From: JBGTLA01 sp041744375
Lineage (GTDB): Bacteria > Actinomycetota > Acidimicrobiia > Spongiisociales > ZC4RG35
Assembly (NCBI GenBank): GCA_041744375.1
Contig: JBGTLA010000173.1
Location: 1 to 21,096, forward strand
Reading direction: 5' to 3'
Length of the DNA stretch: 21,096 nucleotides
Position numbers and translations under genes: made by a program. Of this stretch, positions 1 to 7,973 are shown one piece after another; the first letter of the stretch is position 1; each line of letters starts with the position of its first letter. The notes under the pieces were generated by a model. The model had not been told where the DNA came from. It did not search any database and saw only the letters and a list, made by a program, of their open reading frames with translations.

Positions 1-829
1 AACCGTTGCGGCCGGTACCGCCGGCCCGGGCCAATCCGACGACCGTGCGTTGAGCCAGGCGACGACACTGGTCCCCCAGCAGGGGAGCATCGGTGGCCAC
101 GATGGTGATGATCGACCCCTCCCTGCCGTTTCTGTCCGGGGCGGGGTCGAAGGGACTCGGCACCGCACCTGCGTCGAGCAGGCGCCCGACGGGGAGGCCG
201 TCGACCCTGAGCTCGGCGCGTTCCCCATAGTTCGACTGGACCAAGACCCCGACGGTGAAGGGACCGTCGTCGATCTCGACCACCCGGGACGAAGTGCCGA
301 TTCCCCCTTTGAACTCGTGACAGATCATCCCGGTTCCACCGCCCACATTCCCTTCCGCCACCGGCCCCGGTCGGGCATCGGCCAGGGCGGAGCGGACATG
401 AGCATCAGTGAGGGCGAAGGCGTCGATGTCCGACAACCAGCCGTCGTAGGTCTCGGCCACCACGGGGAGGATGAACCCGTCGACGTGACCTGCTTCCACC
501 GAATAGCGCACCAGCTCGTCACGCACCAGCCCCACCTGGTGGGTGTTGGTGAGACCGATGGACGACCCGAGCATGCCCGACTCGTCCATCCATGGGATGC
601 CGGTCATCTCCCCGTTTCCGTTGAAGGAATGCCAACCGCAGAAGGCGTAGTCGCTCCAGATCTCGTCGCGACGGGGTACCACCATGGTCACACCGGTACG
701 CACGACGGCCGGGCCATCTGCCACCACGGTGGTATGGCCCACCCACACTCCGTCCACGTCGGTGATGGCGTTGTGCTCGCCGGTGGGGAGACTTCCGATG
801 GATACGCCCAGGTCGCGCAGGCGCGTCAC
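1..829 (-). CDS. DmpA/S58-family L-aminopeptidase/D-esterase (3' end cut by window)
   Basis: Not visible as a long ATG ORF. It was read by translating the reverse strand from a GTG at 829, giving about 276 residues that continue past the left edge. The product begins VTRLRDLGVSIGSLPTGEHN, followed by ITDVDGVWVGHTT, NGNGEMTG, GLTNTHQVG, FILPVVAETYDGWLSDI, a Gly-rich EGNVGGGTGMICHEFKGGIG segment and, near the edge, IITIVATDAPLLGDQCRRLA. This order is the hallmark of peptidase family S58 (PF03576), self-cleaving N-terminal-nucleophile hydrolases that remove N-terminal residues from peptides or esters. The autocleavage nucleophile is inferred to lie in the GGIGTSS stretch. Typical members have 330-380 residues, so about 60-100 should be missing. 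The GTG start puts RLRDLG at the N-terminus, as is usual in the family. An in-frame ATG at 940 would add 37 residues that do not look like the family and would overlap the arsM -35 box. It is divergent from arsM; no functional link is evident. Confidence 0.85.
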   Translation of the reverse strand, partial: MTRLRDLGVSIGSLPTGEHNAITDVDGVWVGHTTVVADGPAVVRTGVTMVVPRRDEIWSDYAFCGWHSFNGNGEMTGIPWMDESGMLGSSIGLTNTHQVGLVRDELVRYSVEAGHVDGFILPVVAETYDGWLSDIDAFALTDAHVRSALADARPGPVAEGNVGGGTGMICHEFKGGIGTSSRVVEIDDGPFTVGVLVQSNYGERAELRVDGLPVGRLLDAGAVPSPFDPAPDRNGREGSIITIVATDAPLLGDQCRRLAQRTVVGLARAGGTGRNG

Positions 830-939
830 GAGCGCCACCGAGGAGTGCCACCCCGCACCGATCTCTCCATGCCGACCTTGTCGCCCATAGACGATGCACG
901 GTACCGGCCTGCCGGGGCGGAACGAGCAGATCCTTTCCA

Positions 940-968
940 TTGACACACGTCGATATGAAGGGTACAGT
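940..968 (+). promoter_or_regulatory. arsM promoter (-35 TTGACA, -10 TACAGT)
   Basis: A perfect -35 hexamer TTGACA (940-945) is followed by exactly 17 bp and TACAGT (963-968), which matches 4 of 6 positions of TATAAT. The arsM ATG lies about 42 bp downstream. The spacer contains GTCGATAT (949-956), which is repeated in inverted orientation as ATATCGAC (973-980) just after the -10. A repressor bound there would cover the core promoter. The spacing and element order match the permease promoter at 17541-17569. Confidence 0.7.
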
Positions 969-991
969 GCGTATATCGACAGTCATCGATA
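949..991 (+). promoter_or_regulatory. Putative ArsR/SmtB-type operator of arsM
   Basis: The sequence shows an 8-bp perfect inverted repeat, GTCGATAT (949-956) and ATATCGAC (973-980), with 16 bp between the arms. A second motif, ATCGACAGTCATCGATA (975-991), overlaps the right arm. The same 17-bp pattern ATCGACAnnnATCGATA recurs on the minus strand at 17508-17524, upstream of the ArsP-like permease. AT-rich imperfect dyads overlapping the promoter are typical of ArsR-family repressors. Assigning ArsR rather than another regulator is inference, since no regulator gene is in the window. Confidence 0.6.
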
Positions 992-1009
992 CGAAAGGAC
1001 GGCAAGACG

Positions 1010-1765
1010 ATGACATCCATCACCGAGAAGGCGGCGCTCCGAGAAGAGGTTCGGCGGCGTTATGCCCTCAGTGCCGTGTCCGGCCAGGACGGGTGCTGCG
1101 GAGACGATCGCTCGTGCGGGACCGATACGGACGACCTCACCGGGGGCCTCTACTCATCCGAGGAGCTGACCTCTCTGCCGGCGAGCGTCACCGACGTCAC
1201 CCTGGGGTGCGGAAACCCGACCGCGGTCGCCGACCTCCGTCCCGGAGAGACCGTGCTCGATCTGGGCTCTGGGGGAGGCCTCGACGTGCTCTTGTCGGCC
1301 CGACGGGTCGGGCCGGATGGGTTCGTCTACGGTCTCGACATGACCGACGAGATGCTCGACTTGGCCCGTCGTAACGCACGCGAGGCGGGCGTCGACAACG
1401 TCGAGTTCCTCTCGGGGTACATGGAGGAGATCCCCCTCGACGACGGGGCGGTCGACGTGGTCATCTCCAATTGTGTGATCAACCTCTCCGTGGACAAGCC
1501 TCGCGTCTTCGCCGAGATCCATCGCGTCCTCGCCCCGGGTGGGAGGATCGGGTTCAGCGACATCGTCGCCGACGACGCTCTCTCGGCTGAGGAGCGGACC
1601 GAACGCGGCAGTTGGGTGGGCTGTGTCGCCGGGGCACTCTCCGTGAGCGAGTACCGGCAAGGGTTGAGGGAGGCCGGCTTCACCGCCGTCGATCTCTCGC
1701 CGACACACGCCGTAGCCGATGGCCTCCACTCCATGATCGTCAAAGCCAGAAAACCCGTGGATTGA
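1010..1765 (+). CDS. arsM: Arsenite S-adenosylmethionine methyltransferase ArsM
   Basis: This cytosolic 251-residue class I SAM methyltransferase should convert As(III) to methylated arsenicals. The SAM-binding motif I is DLGSGGGLD (residues 84-92), with VYGLDMTDEML at 107-115 as motif II. The arsenic-binding cysteines expected of ArsM are visible: C67 in LGCGNP, C155 in SNCVINLS and C205 in WVGCVAGAL. An extra Cys-rich stretch (C29, C30, C36) lies near the N-terminus. The SNCVINLS.DK and GGRIGFSDIV strings are characteristic. The start is supported by AAAGGA (994-999) ten bases upstream. It lies downstream of a strong promoter with an operator-like dyad and converges on the membrane-protein gene ending at 1787. 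No arsR, arsC or arsB is adjacent, which is unusual. The family is confident; the end product (mono- or dimethyl) cannot be told. Confidence 0.93.
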   Translation: MTSITEKAALREEVRRRYALSAVSGQDGCCGDDRSCGTDTDDLTGGLYSSEELTSLPASVTDVTLGCGNPTAVADLRPGETVLDLGSGGGLDVLLSARRVGPDGFVYGLDMTDEMLDLARRNAREAGVDNVEFLSGYMEEIPLDDGAVDVVISNCVINLSVDKPRVFAEIHRVLAPGGRIGFSDIVADDALSAEERTERGSWVGCVAGALSVSEYRQGLREAGFTAVDLSPTHAVADGLHSMIVKARKPVD

Positions 1766-1786
1766 CACCAGCGGATCGCCCTGCGC

Positions 1787-2959
1787 TCAAGTCGCTCGGG
1801 GCGAGGGAGGCTGTACCCCACTCTGGCCCACCCAGCCGCCGATGCCGGTAGGGATCACCACCGCCGCCACCACCACGGCCAACCAGGGGAGCTGCGCGGC
1901 CACGGTCACGACGACGAGGCCCAACAGGAATGCCTTCACCGGCGAGCGTTCCTGGTTGGCCGGATTGCCCAACCAGGGAAAGACAGCCGCCGGGGCGGCA
2001 AAACCCAAGGCGGCCAGGATCCCAACAACTGCAAGAAACACGGGCAGCAGCACCGCCAGCACCGGCAGCGCCGCTTCGAAGGGGGTGAGCGCCAGGAAAG
2101 CTGCGCCAGCGCCCACCACCACCAGGGGTGCCAGGCACACGAGTAGGCCTCGCAGCCAGGACCGCCACCACGACGCACGGACGGCGGCCGCGGCCCGGGC
2201 TGAGGCGGTGGGAGCCGCCCACATCACCAGCAGTCCCACCACACCCGCCATCAACGACAAGAGCAACTTGGCCAGCACTCCCAGCGCCCGCAGCCTCACG
2301 TTGGGAGCGAGCGGTGTGCGGTGGGTCACTGTTCCTCCCACGTCGGCACGGGCGACCTCATCCGATGGGCGGGGAGAGCGGTAGCCGAGGTCGCCGCCCA
2401 CCGCGGCTCCCTCGGAGACGGTGAGATGGTTCACGGTCACGTCGACATTCCCGTCGACTGCGCCCTCCAGGCTGAGGCGGCGACTCTGACCTCTCACGTG
2501 CCCACCCACCCGGCCATCGATCTTCGTCCGGAACGCCCACATCAGGACATCGGAGCCCACCTCCCCCCCGATGATTTGATCCCAGGCCACAGACACCACG
2601 TCTCCCGCCACCTCCCCGGTCACCACCAATGTCGGGGTCATCACTCGCACCGATCCTCCGACATGGCCCGTCACGGTGACCGCTCCGGCCACTCCCAGGA
2701 TGTCGCCAGATACCGAACCGGACACCATCACGTCGCTGAAAGAACTCACCAGGAGATCGCCCTCGACCCGACCCAGGATCAACACCCGGTTGCCGGCGGC
2801 GTACAGGTCGTCGGCGACGACCGTCCCCGTATCGACCAGCACCAGGTCGGAGGCGGTCAGCTCGGCGGCCTGGGCCGGAAGTGCCCCCATCGCCACAGCC
2901 AGACACCCCACGAACAGCCCCCACCGTCTCCCCGACCACCGATCAGAGCGGGAGGGCAT
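1787..2959 (-). CDS. Exported bactofilin-like (polymer-forming) repeat protein with C-terminal membrane domain
   Basis: From the ATG at 2959 this is 390 residues. Residues 1-31 form a signal peptide: an Arg-rich start, hydrophobic LFVGCLAVAMGAL, and an AQA cleavage site. Residues about 40-215 are short hydrophobic strands alternating with G.V.GD/G.VGG turns (RVEGDLL, GSVSGDI, GHVGGSV, GEVAGDV, GRVGGHV, GAVDGNV). This is the pattern of bactofilin or polymer-forming beta-helical proteins. Residues about 224-375 contain four or so hydrophobic segments, suggesting a membrane anchor. The start was chosen because it precedes the signal peptide and overlaps nuoN by 17 nt; the longer 435-aa reading begins inside nuoN with a low-complexity stretch. 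Function is unknown. The overlap suggests co-transcription with nuo, but no role in complex I is established. Confidence 0.75.
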   Translation of the reverse strand: MPSRSDRWSGRRWGLFVGCLAVAMGALPAQAAELTASDLVLVDTGTVVADDLYAAGNRVLILGRVEGDLLVSSFSDVMVSGSVSGDILGVAGAVTVTGHVGGSVRVMTPTLVVTGEVAGDVVSVAWDQIIGGEVGSDVLMWAFRTKIDGRVGGHVRGQSRRLSLEGAVDGNVDVTVNHLTVSEGAAVGGDLGYRSPRPSDEVARADVGGTVTHRTPLAPNVRLRALGVLAKLLLSLMAGVVGLLVMWAAPTASARAAAAVRASWWRSWLRGLLVCLAPLVVVGAGAAFLALTPFEAALPVLAVLLPVFLAVVGILAALGFAAPAAVFPWLGNPANQERSPVKAFLLGLVVVTVAAQLPWLAVVVAAVVIPTGIGGWVGQSGVQPPSPRAT

Positions 2960-4421
2960 TGGCGGCCAGATCCAAGAGCGGACCCGGGAAGACTCCAAAG
3001 ACGATGGTGACGGCCACCGCCAACCCCAGCACCCATCGCGTCGAGAGCGGAGAGGCCACCTCCCCGGATGCAGGGTCGTCCATGTACATGACAACGATCA
3101 TCCGTAGATACAAGAAGAACGCGACCACCGAGGCGAGCACCCCCACGATCACCAGCCACTGAAAACCCGCCGACCAGGCGTCGGTGAACACGCCGAATTT
3201 GGCGACGAATCCCGCCGTGAGAGGTAGGCCACCCATGCCCAACAGCAGGATCGAGAACGTCGCAGCCAAGAACGGCTCACGGGTGGCGAGCCCGCCGTAG
3301 GCGGAGATGGCAGACCGGGTCCCGGAGGGCCCGCTGATGGCGGTGACGACTGCAAACGCCCCGATGAGCTGCACGGAATAGACGGCCAGGTAGAACCAAA
3401 CGTCTCGGACCCCGGCCATTCCCGCCACCACGCCGGTGAGGATGAAGCCGGCGTGGGCCACTCCGGAATAGGCAAGCAACCGCCGCAGGTCGTCCTGCAC
3501 GATGCCCACCACCGAGCCCACCACCATGGAGAAGGCGGCGATTCCGGCTACCACCATCGCCCATTCATCGGTCATCGCCGGAAAGGCCGACACCAGGATG
3601 CGCACCAGCGCGGCGAAACCGCCCACCTTCGCCACTGCTGCCATGAAACCGGTGACGCCGGCCGGGGCCCCCTGGTATACGTCGGGTGCCCAGCTGTGGA
3701 ATGGGGCTGCCGTGACCTTGAAGGCGAGTCCGACGATGATCAATGCCAGTCCGATGAGGAGGACTCCCGGCTCGAACACCACCACCCCGGTGAGGTACTG
3801 GCGTATGCCGAGAAGGTTGAAATGGCCGGTTCCGGCAAACACGAGAGCCACCCCGTACACGAACACGGCAGAGGCGAACCCTCCCAACAGGAAGTACTTG
3901 ATGGCGGCCTCGTCGGAGTCAGTTCGCTCACGGGTGAAACCGGCCAGGATGTAGAGCGAAATCGATCCGACCTCCAGGCCCAAGAAGGTCATTACCAGGT
4001 TCGTGGATATGGCCATCAGCGAGAAGCCCGCCGTCGCCAGAAGCATCAACGCCAGCATCTCGGCGGCGCGCGGACCGAGGCCCTCGACCATCTTCCAGCC
4101 GGCCAGCAGGGCCAGCGCCGTTGCCGTCAACAGCACGTAGCGGGCATAGATCCCGAAGCCGTCGAGGGCGATCATTCCCCCGAAGGGGAGGAGGGTGTCG
4201 ATGCCTTCGCCTCGATCCAAGAAGATTTGGAGCGCCACCGCCAGACCGGCTGCCAGCGCCACCAGGACCCCGGCCAGAACCGCCAGAGCTCGTCGGCTCG
4301 GCTTCCACTGCACCTCTACCAAGAGCACGACGGCCGCCCCCACCCCGAGCGTGACCTCGGGAGCTATACCGAGCCAAGAAATGGTGGGAGGCTGGGCCGC
4401 CTGGGCCAAGAGAACGCTCAT
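2943..4421 (-). CDS. nuoN: NADH-quinone oxidoreductase subunit N
   Basis: This is a membrane antiporter-like subunit of complex I, one of three proton-translocating modules, 492 residues with about 14 hydrophobic segments. Visible family signatures are FLGLEVGSISLYIL (the key Glu is E150), VGLAFKVTAAPFHSWAPDVY (K235, H242) and VTGFMAAVAKVGGFA (K265). These are the charged residues expected along the central axis. The ATG overlaps the nuoM stop (ATGA), so translation is probably coupled. It is the last nuo gene on the strand and its own stop overlaps the start of the bactofilin-like gene. The length is normal for actinobacterial NuoN. Confidence 0.96.
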   Translation of the reverse strand: MSVLLAQAAQPPTISWLGIAPEVTLGVGAAVVLLVEVQWKPSRRALAVLAGVLVALAAGLAVALQIFLDRGEGIDTLLPFGGMIALDGFGIYARYVLLTATALALLAGWKMVEGLGPRAAEMLALMLLATAGFSLMAISTNLVMTFLGLEVGSISLYILAGFTRERTDSDEAAIKYFLLGGFASAVFVYGVALVFAGTGHFNLLGIRQYLTGVVVFEPGVLLIGLALIIVGLAFKVTAAPFHSWAPDVYQGAPAGVTGFMAAVAKVGGFAALVRILVSAFPAMTDEWAMVVAGIAAFSMVVGSVVGIVQDDLRRLLAYSGVAHAGFILTGVVAGMAGVRDVWFYLAVYSVQLIGAFAVVTAISGPSGTRSAISAYGGLATREPFLAATFSILLLGMGGLPLTAGFVAKFGVFTDAWSAGFQWLVIVGVLASVVAFFLYLRMIVVMYMDDPASGEVASPLSTRWVLGLAVAVTIVFGVFPGPLLDLAANALPL

Positions 4422-5947
4422 GGGGCGTCACCGGCGACGAACACGTCATCCACTCGCCCCGGAACGGGCACTCGGTAGTCGGTGACGGCTTCGATCCGGT
4501 CCAACAGGGCCTCGGTGGAGGGCTCGATCTTGTCCAGCAGCACACTGGGGTAGACACCCAAGAGGATGATGAGGACGGCCAGCGGCGCCAGGATCCCGAT
4601 CTCTCTGGGTGTGAGGTCAGACAGCAGCCGATTCTCTTCTTTATCGGGGACACCGGTGAAGACCCGTTCATAGGCCCACAGCATGTACACGGCGGCGAGC
4701 ACCACCCCGGAGGCAGCGATCATCGTGTGGACCGGCAAGGTGGCGTAACTGCCCATCAGGACCAAGAACTCGCCGACGAAACCATTCAGCCCCGGCAACC
4801 CGATGGAAGCGAAGGCCGTGAAGAGGAAGAACCCAGCAAAGATGGGCATCACCTTCTGGATGCCGCCGAACTCGGCGATCATCTTGGTGTGTCGCCGTTC
4901 ATAGAGCATTCCCACCAACAGGAAGAGGGCGCCGGTGGTGAGCCCGTGGTTCACATTCTGGATGACTGCCCCCTGCAGGCCTCCGGATGTGAGGGCAAAG
5001 GTCCCCAAGAGGATGAACCCGAGGTGCGACACCGACGAGTAGGCCACGAGTTTCTTCAGGTTGGGTTGGACGATGGCAACCACGGCCCCGTAGACGATCC
5101 CGATCACGGCCAGCACCGCCATGACCGGAACCCAGTCGACCGAGGCCTGCGGAAAGAGCGATAGGTTGAAACGCATGAGACCGTAGGTGCCGAGCTTCAG
5201 CATCACTCCTGCCAGCAACACCGAGCCGGCCGTCGGCGCCTCGACATGGGCGTCGGGGAGCCAGGTGTGGAACGGAAAGACAGGCACCTTGATGGCGAAG
5301 GCGACAGCAAAGGCGACGAAGAGCCAGGTGGCGGTGGAGGGTGCCAGCTCGAGGCTCATGAGCTCGTCGAGGGCAAAACTGGGGACACCCACCTGGGCGG
5401 AGTGGAGCACGGCGAGGGAAATGATGCCTGCCAGCAGCAAAGCCGACCCGAACGCCGTGTAGAGAAAGAACTTCATGGCCGCGTACTTGCGGTGCTCTGA
5501 CCCCCAGATCCCGATGATGAAGTACATCGGAACGAGAACGGCTTCGAAGAACACGAAGAACAAGAACAGGTCGAGGGCGAGGAACACCCCGATCATGCCC
5601 GCCTCGAGCACGAGCGTGAAGACGACGAACTCCTTGCGGCGCTCGGAAATTGCGGTGGAGGCGGCGAGCGAGATCGGGACGAGCAGCGTCGTCAGGAGAA
5701 CCATGGGGAGAGAAATGCCGTCGATTCCCAGGTACCAGGCGATGCCCCACGGCTCGTACCACACCGCCCGCTCCACGAGTTGGTAACCGGCCACCGGCTC
5801 GAAGGAGGCGAAGATGTAACCAGCCAGGCCCAGAGGTATCGCCGCCAGGGCGGTGCCCAAGGGCAACAGGACTTCGCCCCGCCGCCTGGGAACCAATAGG
5901 ACGATCACCGCTCCGATCACCGGCATCGCCACGAGCCAACTCAGCAT
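4418..5947 (-). CDS. nuoM: NADH-quinone oxidoreductase subunit M
   Basis: This is the second antiporter-like proton-pumping subunit of the membrane arm, 509 residues and strongly hydrophobic throughout. Diagnostic strings are YLGIDGISLPMVLLT (72-86), FFEAVLVPMYFIIGIWG (133-149, key Glu E135), KVPVFPFHTWLPDAHVEAPT (220-239, K220) and GVMLKLGTYGLMRF (247-260, K251). The gene starts 20 bp after the nuoL stop and overlaps nuoN by 4 bp. Length and residues look intact. Confidence 0.97.
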   Translation of the reverse strand: MLSWLVAMPVIGAVIVLLVPRRRGEVLLPLGTALAAIPLGLAGYIFASFEPVAGYQLVERAVWYEPWGIAWYLGIDGISLPMVLLTTLLVPISLAASTAISERRKEFVVFTLVLEAGMIGVFLALDLFLFFVFFEAVLVPMYFIIGIWGSEHRKYAAMKFFLYTAFGSALLLAGIISLAVLHSAQVGVPSFALDELMSLELAPSTATWLFVAFAVAFAIKVPVFPFHTWLPDAHVEAPTAGSVLLAGVMLKLGTYGLMRFNLSLFPQASVDWVPVMAVLAVIGIVYGAVVAIVQPNLKKLVAYSSVSHLGFILLGTFALTSGGLQGAVIQNVNHGLTTGALFLLVGMLYERRHTKMIAEFGGIQKVMPIFAGFFLFTAFASIGLPGLNGFVGEFLVLMGSYATLPVHTMIAASGVVLAAVYMLWAYERVFTGVPDKEENRLLSDLTPREIGILAPLAVLIILLGVYPSVLLDKIEPSTEALLDRIEAVTDYRVPVPGRVDDVFVAGDAP

Positions 5948-5966
5948 TGCCGCACTCCCAGAGCCA

Positions 5967-7859
5967 TCACAGTCCCCTCACCAGCAGCCAGATGACCACC
6001 GCGATGAGACCCACCGAGAATCCGGCTCCGTAGTTTCGAACTTGCCCGGTCTGGAGTCTTCGCAGGGCCGAACCGAGGCGACGGAACAGGACCCCCACTC
6101 CGTTCACGGCTCCGTCGATGCCCTTGGCGTCGACTTCGAAAGCGGTCACCTCGGACAGCTTGAGGCCTGGCGAGACCACCGTGGCCCCATAGAAGGCGTC
6201 GACTCGGTAGGCGTCACTCCACACCGGCCACAGCGGGCCGAAGCCTTCCTCGAAGCGGCGCCACGCCTCGGGCGGCCGGTTGTAGGCGAACCAGGCGGCC
6301 GCGATGCCGGCCACACCGGCCACGACCGCCAAGGTGGCCAAGATGATGAACATGGGCCACCCGTCGGGCGGGTGCTGGATCGACACACCGGCGAAAGCCG
6401 GCTCCAGGAAGTGCTCGAGCGTGTAGCGAAACGGGGTATTGAAGAGTCCCGCCCCCACCGACAGCACGGCCAGCGCCACGAGGGGCACCGTCATGATGCG
6501 TGGCGACTCGTGCGGATGGACGTCATCGCCCCAGCGCGGTGCTCCCCAGAACACCAGCACCCACTGGCGAACCATGTAGAAGGAGGTGAGAAGGGCGGCC
6601 ACGAGACCCACCACCCACAGTGCCGAAAAGAAACCTCCACGGGCGAACAACGACCCGAGGATCTCGTCTTTCGACCAGAACCCGGCCAGAGGAGGGACCC
6701 CGGCGATGGCCAGGGTGGCGATGCCCATGGTGACGGCGGTGACGGGCATCTTCTTGGCGAGGCCCCCCATCTTCGTCATGTCCTGTTCCCCCGACATGGC
6801 GTGGATCACCGATCCCGCCCCGAGGAACAAGAGAGCCTTGAAGAAAGCGTGGGTCATGAGATGGAAAACCCCGGCCACGTAGGCCGTGGCGCCCACCCCC
6901 ATGAACATGTAACCGAGCTGTGACACCGTCGAGTAGGCGAGGACCTTCTTGATGTCGCGCTGAGCGAGAGCGATGGAGGCGGCCCACAAAGCGGTGAGGG
7001 CGCCTATGAGGGCCACTGCTCCCGAGGCGATCGGTGCTTCGGCAAAGATCGGCGACGACCGGGCCACCACGTATACCCCGGCGGTGACCATCGTGGCGGC
7101 GTGGATCAGGGCCGACACCGGGGTAGGGCCCTCCATGGCGTCGGGCAACCACACATATAACGGAATCTGCGCCGACTTGCCGGCGGCCCCGATCAGGAAC
7201 ATGAGGCCGATGGCGGTGGCGACACCGGTGGTCAACTCGGCTCCGACACGCCCGAACACACCGGGGTAGGAGAGGGTGCCGAATGTCGTGAAAACGAGCA
7301 TCAAACCGATCAAGAATCCGAGATCACCGACTCGGTTGACGACGAAGGCCTTCTTGGCAGCAGCCGAGGCCGAGGGCCGGGTGTGCCAGAATCCGATGAG
7401 CAGGTACGAGCACAGGCCCACCAATTCCCAGCCGACGAACAACATGGCGTAGTTCCCGGCCAGGACCAAGGTGAGCATGGAGGCGGCGAACAGGTTCAGA
7501 TAGGTGAAAAAGCGGCCGAAACGCTCGTCGCCGTGCATATAGCCGATGGCGAACATGTGTATGAGGGCACCGACCCCGGTCACGACCAGCGCCATCAGAG
7601 CCGATAGGGGGTCCCACTGGAGCTCGAATGCCGCCCCCACGGCCGGCATCCATTCCCACAGCATGAGATTGACGGGCGCGGCCCCGGCACCGCCCCTGAA
7701 AAACGGCAGAGCCGCTCCTGCTGCCACCAGGAAGGATCCACCCATGGCAGCCGTGGCGACCCACCCCGCCAGAGGGGGGCGCAGCCGCTGCCCGACGAAG
7801 TGCAGGAGCCCCGCTCCTGCCAACGGCAATGCGATAACCATCCACAGAAGATCAGTCAC
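5967..7859 (-). CDS. nuoL: NADH-quinone oxidoreductase subunit L
   Basis: This is the distal antiporter-like subunit, 630 residues, with the C-terminal amphipathic lateral helix expected of NuoL ending in a final hydrophobic anchor (VGLIAVVIWLLV). Signatures are GWELVGLCSYLLIGFW (143-158, E145), GAAGKSAQIPLYVWLPDAME (224-243, K228), PTPVSALIHAATMVTAGVY (H253) and KVLAYSTVSQLGYM. The start is a GTG at 7859. The gene is separated from upstream nuoK by 114 bp containing a repeat structure, unlike the tight packing elsewhere. The NuoM start follows its stop by 20 bp. Confidence 0.96.
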   Translation of the reverse strand: MTDLLWMVIALPLAGAGLLHFVGQRLRPPLAGWVATAAMGGSFLVAAGAALPFFRGGAGAAPVNLMLWEWMPAVGAAFELQWDPLSALMALVVTGVGALIHMFAIGYMHGDERFGRFFTYLNLFAASMLTLVLAGNYAMLFVGWELVGLCSYLLIGFWHTRPSASAAAKKAFVVNRVGDLGFLIGLMLVFTTFGTLSYPGVFGRVGAELTTGVATAIGLMFLIGAAGKSAQIPLYVWLPDAMEGPTPVSALIHAATMVTAGVYVVARSSPIFAEAPIASGAVALIGALTALWAASIALAQRDIKKVLAYSTVSQLGYMFMGVGATAYVAGVFHLMTHAFFKALLFLGAGSVIHAMSGEQDMTKMGGLAKKMPVTAVTMGIATLAIAGVPPLAGFWSKDEILGSLFARGGFFSALWVVGLVAALLTSFYMVRQWVLVFWGAPRWGDDVHPHESPRIMTVPLVALAVLSVGAGLFNTPFRYTLEHFLEPAFAGVSIQHPPDGWPMFIILATLAVVAGVAGIAAAWFAYNRPPEAWRRFEEGFGPLWPVWSDAYRVDAFYGATVVSPGLKLSEVTAFEVDAKGIDGAVNGVGVLFRRLGSALRRLQTGQVRNYGAGFSVGLIAVVIWLLVRGL

Positions 7860-7882
7860 GAGCTAGTCCTCTGTTCGCCCTA

Positions 7883-7941
7883 GCCGTGGCGGCACCACAC
7901 GTAAGGCGTTTGCCGTTTGCCGTTTGCCGTTCCGCCACGGC
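7883..7941. repeat. Tandem GTTTGCC repeat enclosed by a 10-bp inverted repeat
   Basis: In the nuoK-nuoL gap the plus strand carries GTTTGCC three times head to tail (7908-7914, 7915-7921, 7922-7928), then GTTCCGCC. The block is enclosed by a perfect 10-bp inverted repeat, GCCGTGGCGG (7883-7892) and CCGCCACGGC (7932-7941), which could form a stem with a 39-nt loop. A related copy in opposite orientation lies at 8344-8364. The function is unknown. It resembles a small dispersed intergenic repeat rather than a canonical terminator, as there is no T-run. Confidence 0.7.
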
Positions 7942-7973
7942 GACAGGCCAACGGGAAAGGGAGTGAAATGACA

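Noticed and set aside
50..943. Plus-strand 297-codon open frame at the left edge
   Set aside because: It is antisense to the S58 peptidase, whose reverse-strand translation has clear family motifs. The plus-strand product is His/Gly/Asp-rich shadow sequence.
1776..1804. Possible bidirectional terminator between the converging arsM and the membrane-protein gene (TCGCCC...GGGCGA)
   Set aside because: Only a 6-bp stem with a 17-nt loop and no T-run; too weak to call.
3453..4478. Plus-strand 341-codon open frame
   Set aside because: It is antisense to nuoN and the end of nuoM. The product is low-complexity and hydrophilic.
5853..6923. Plus-strand 356-codon open frame
   Set aside because: It is antisense to nuoL and the start of nuoM; it is a shadow frame.
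7883..7941. CRISPR-like array at the GTTTGCC repeats
   Set aside because: Seven-base units in direct contact with no spacers and no cas genes; not a CRISPR.
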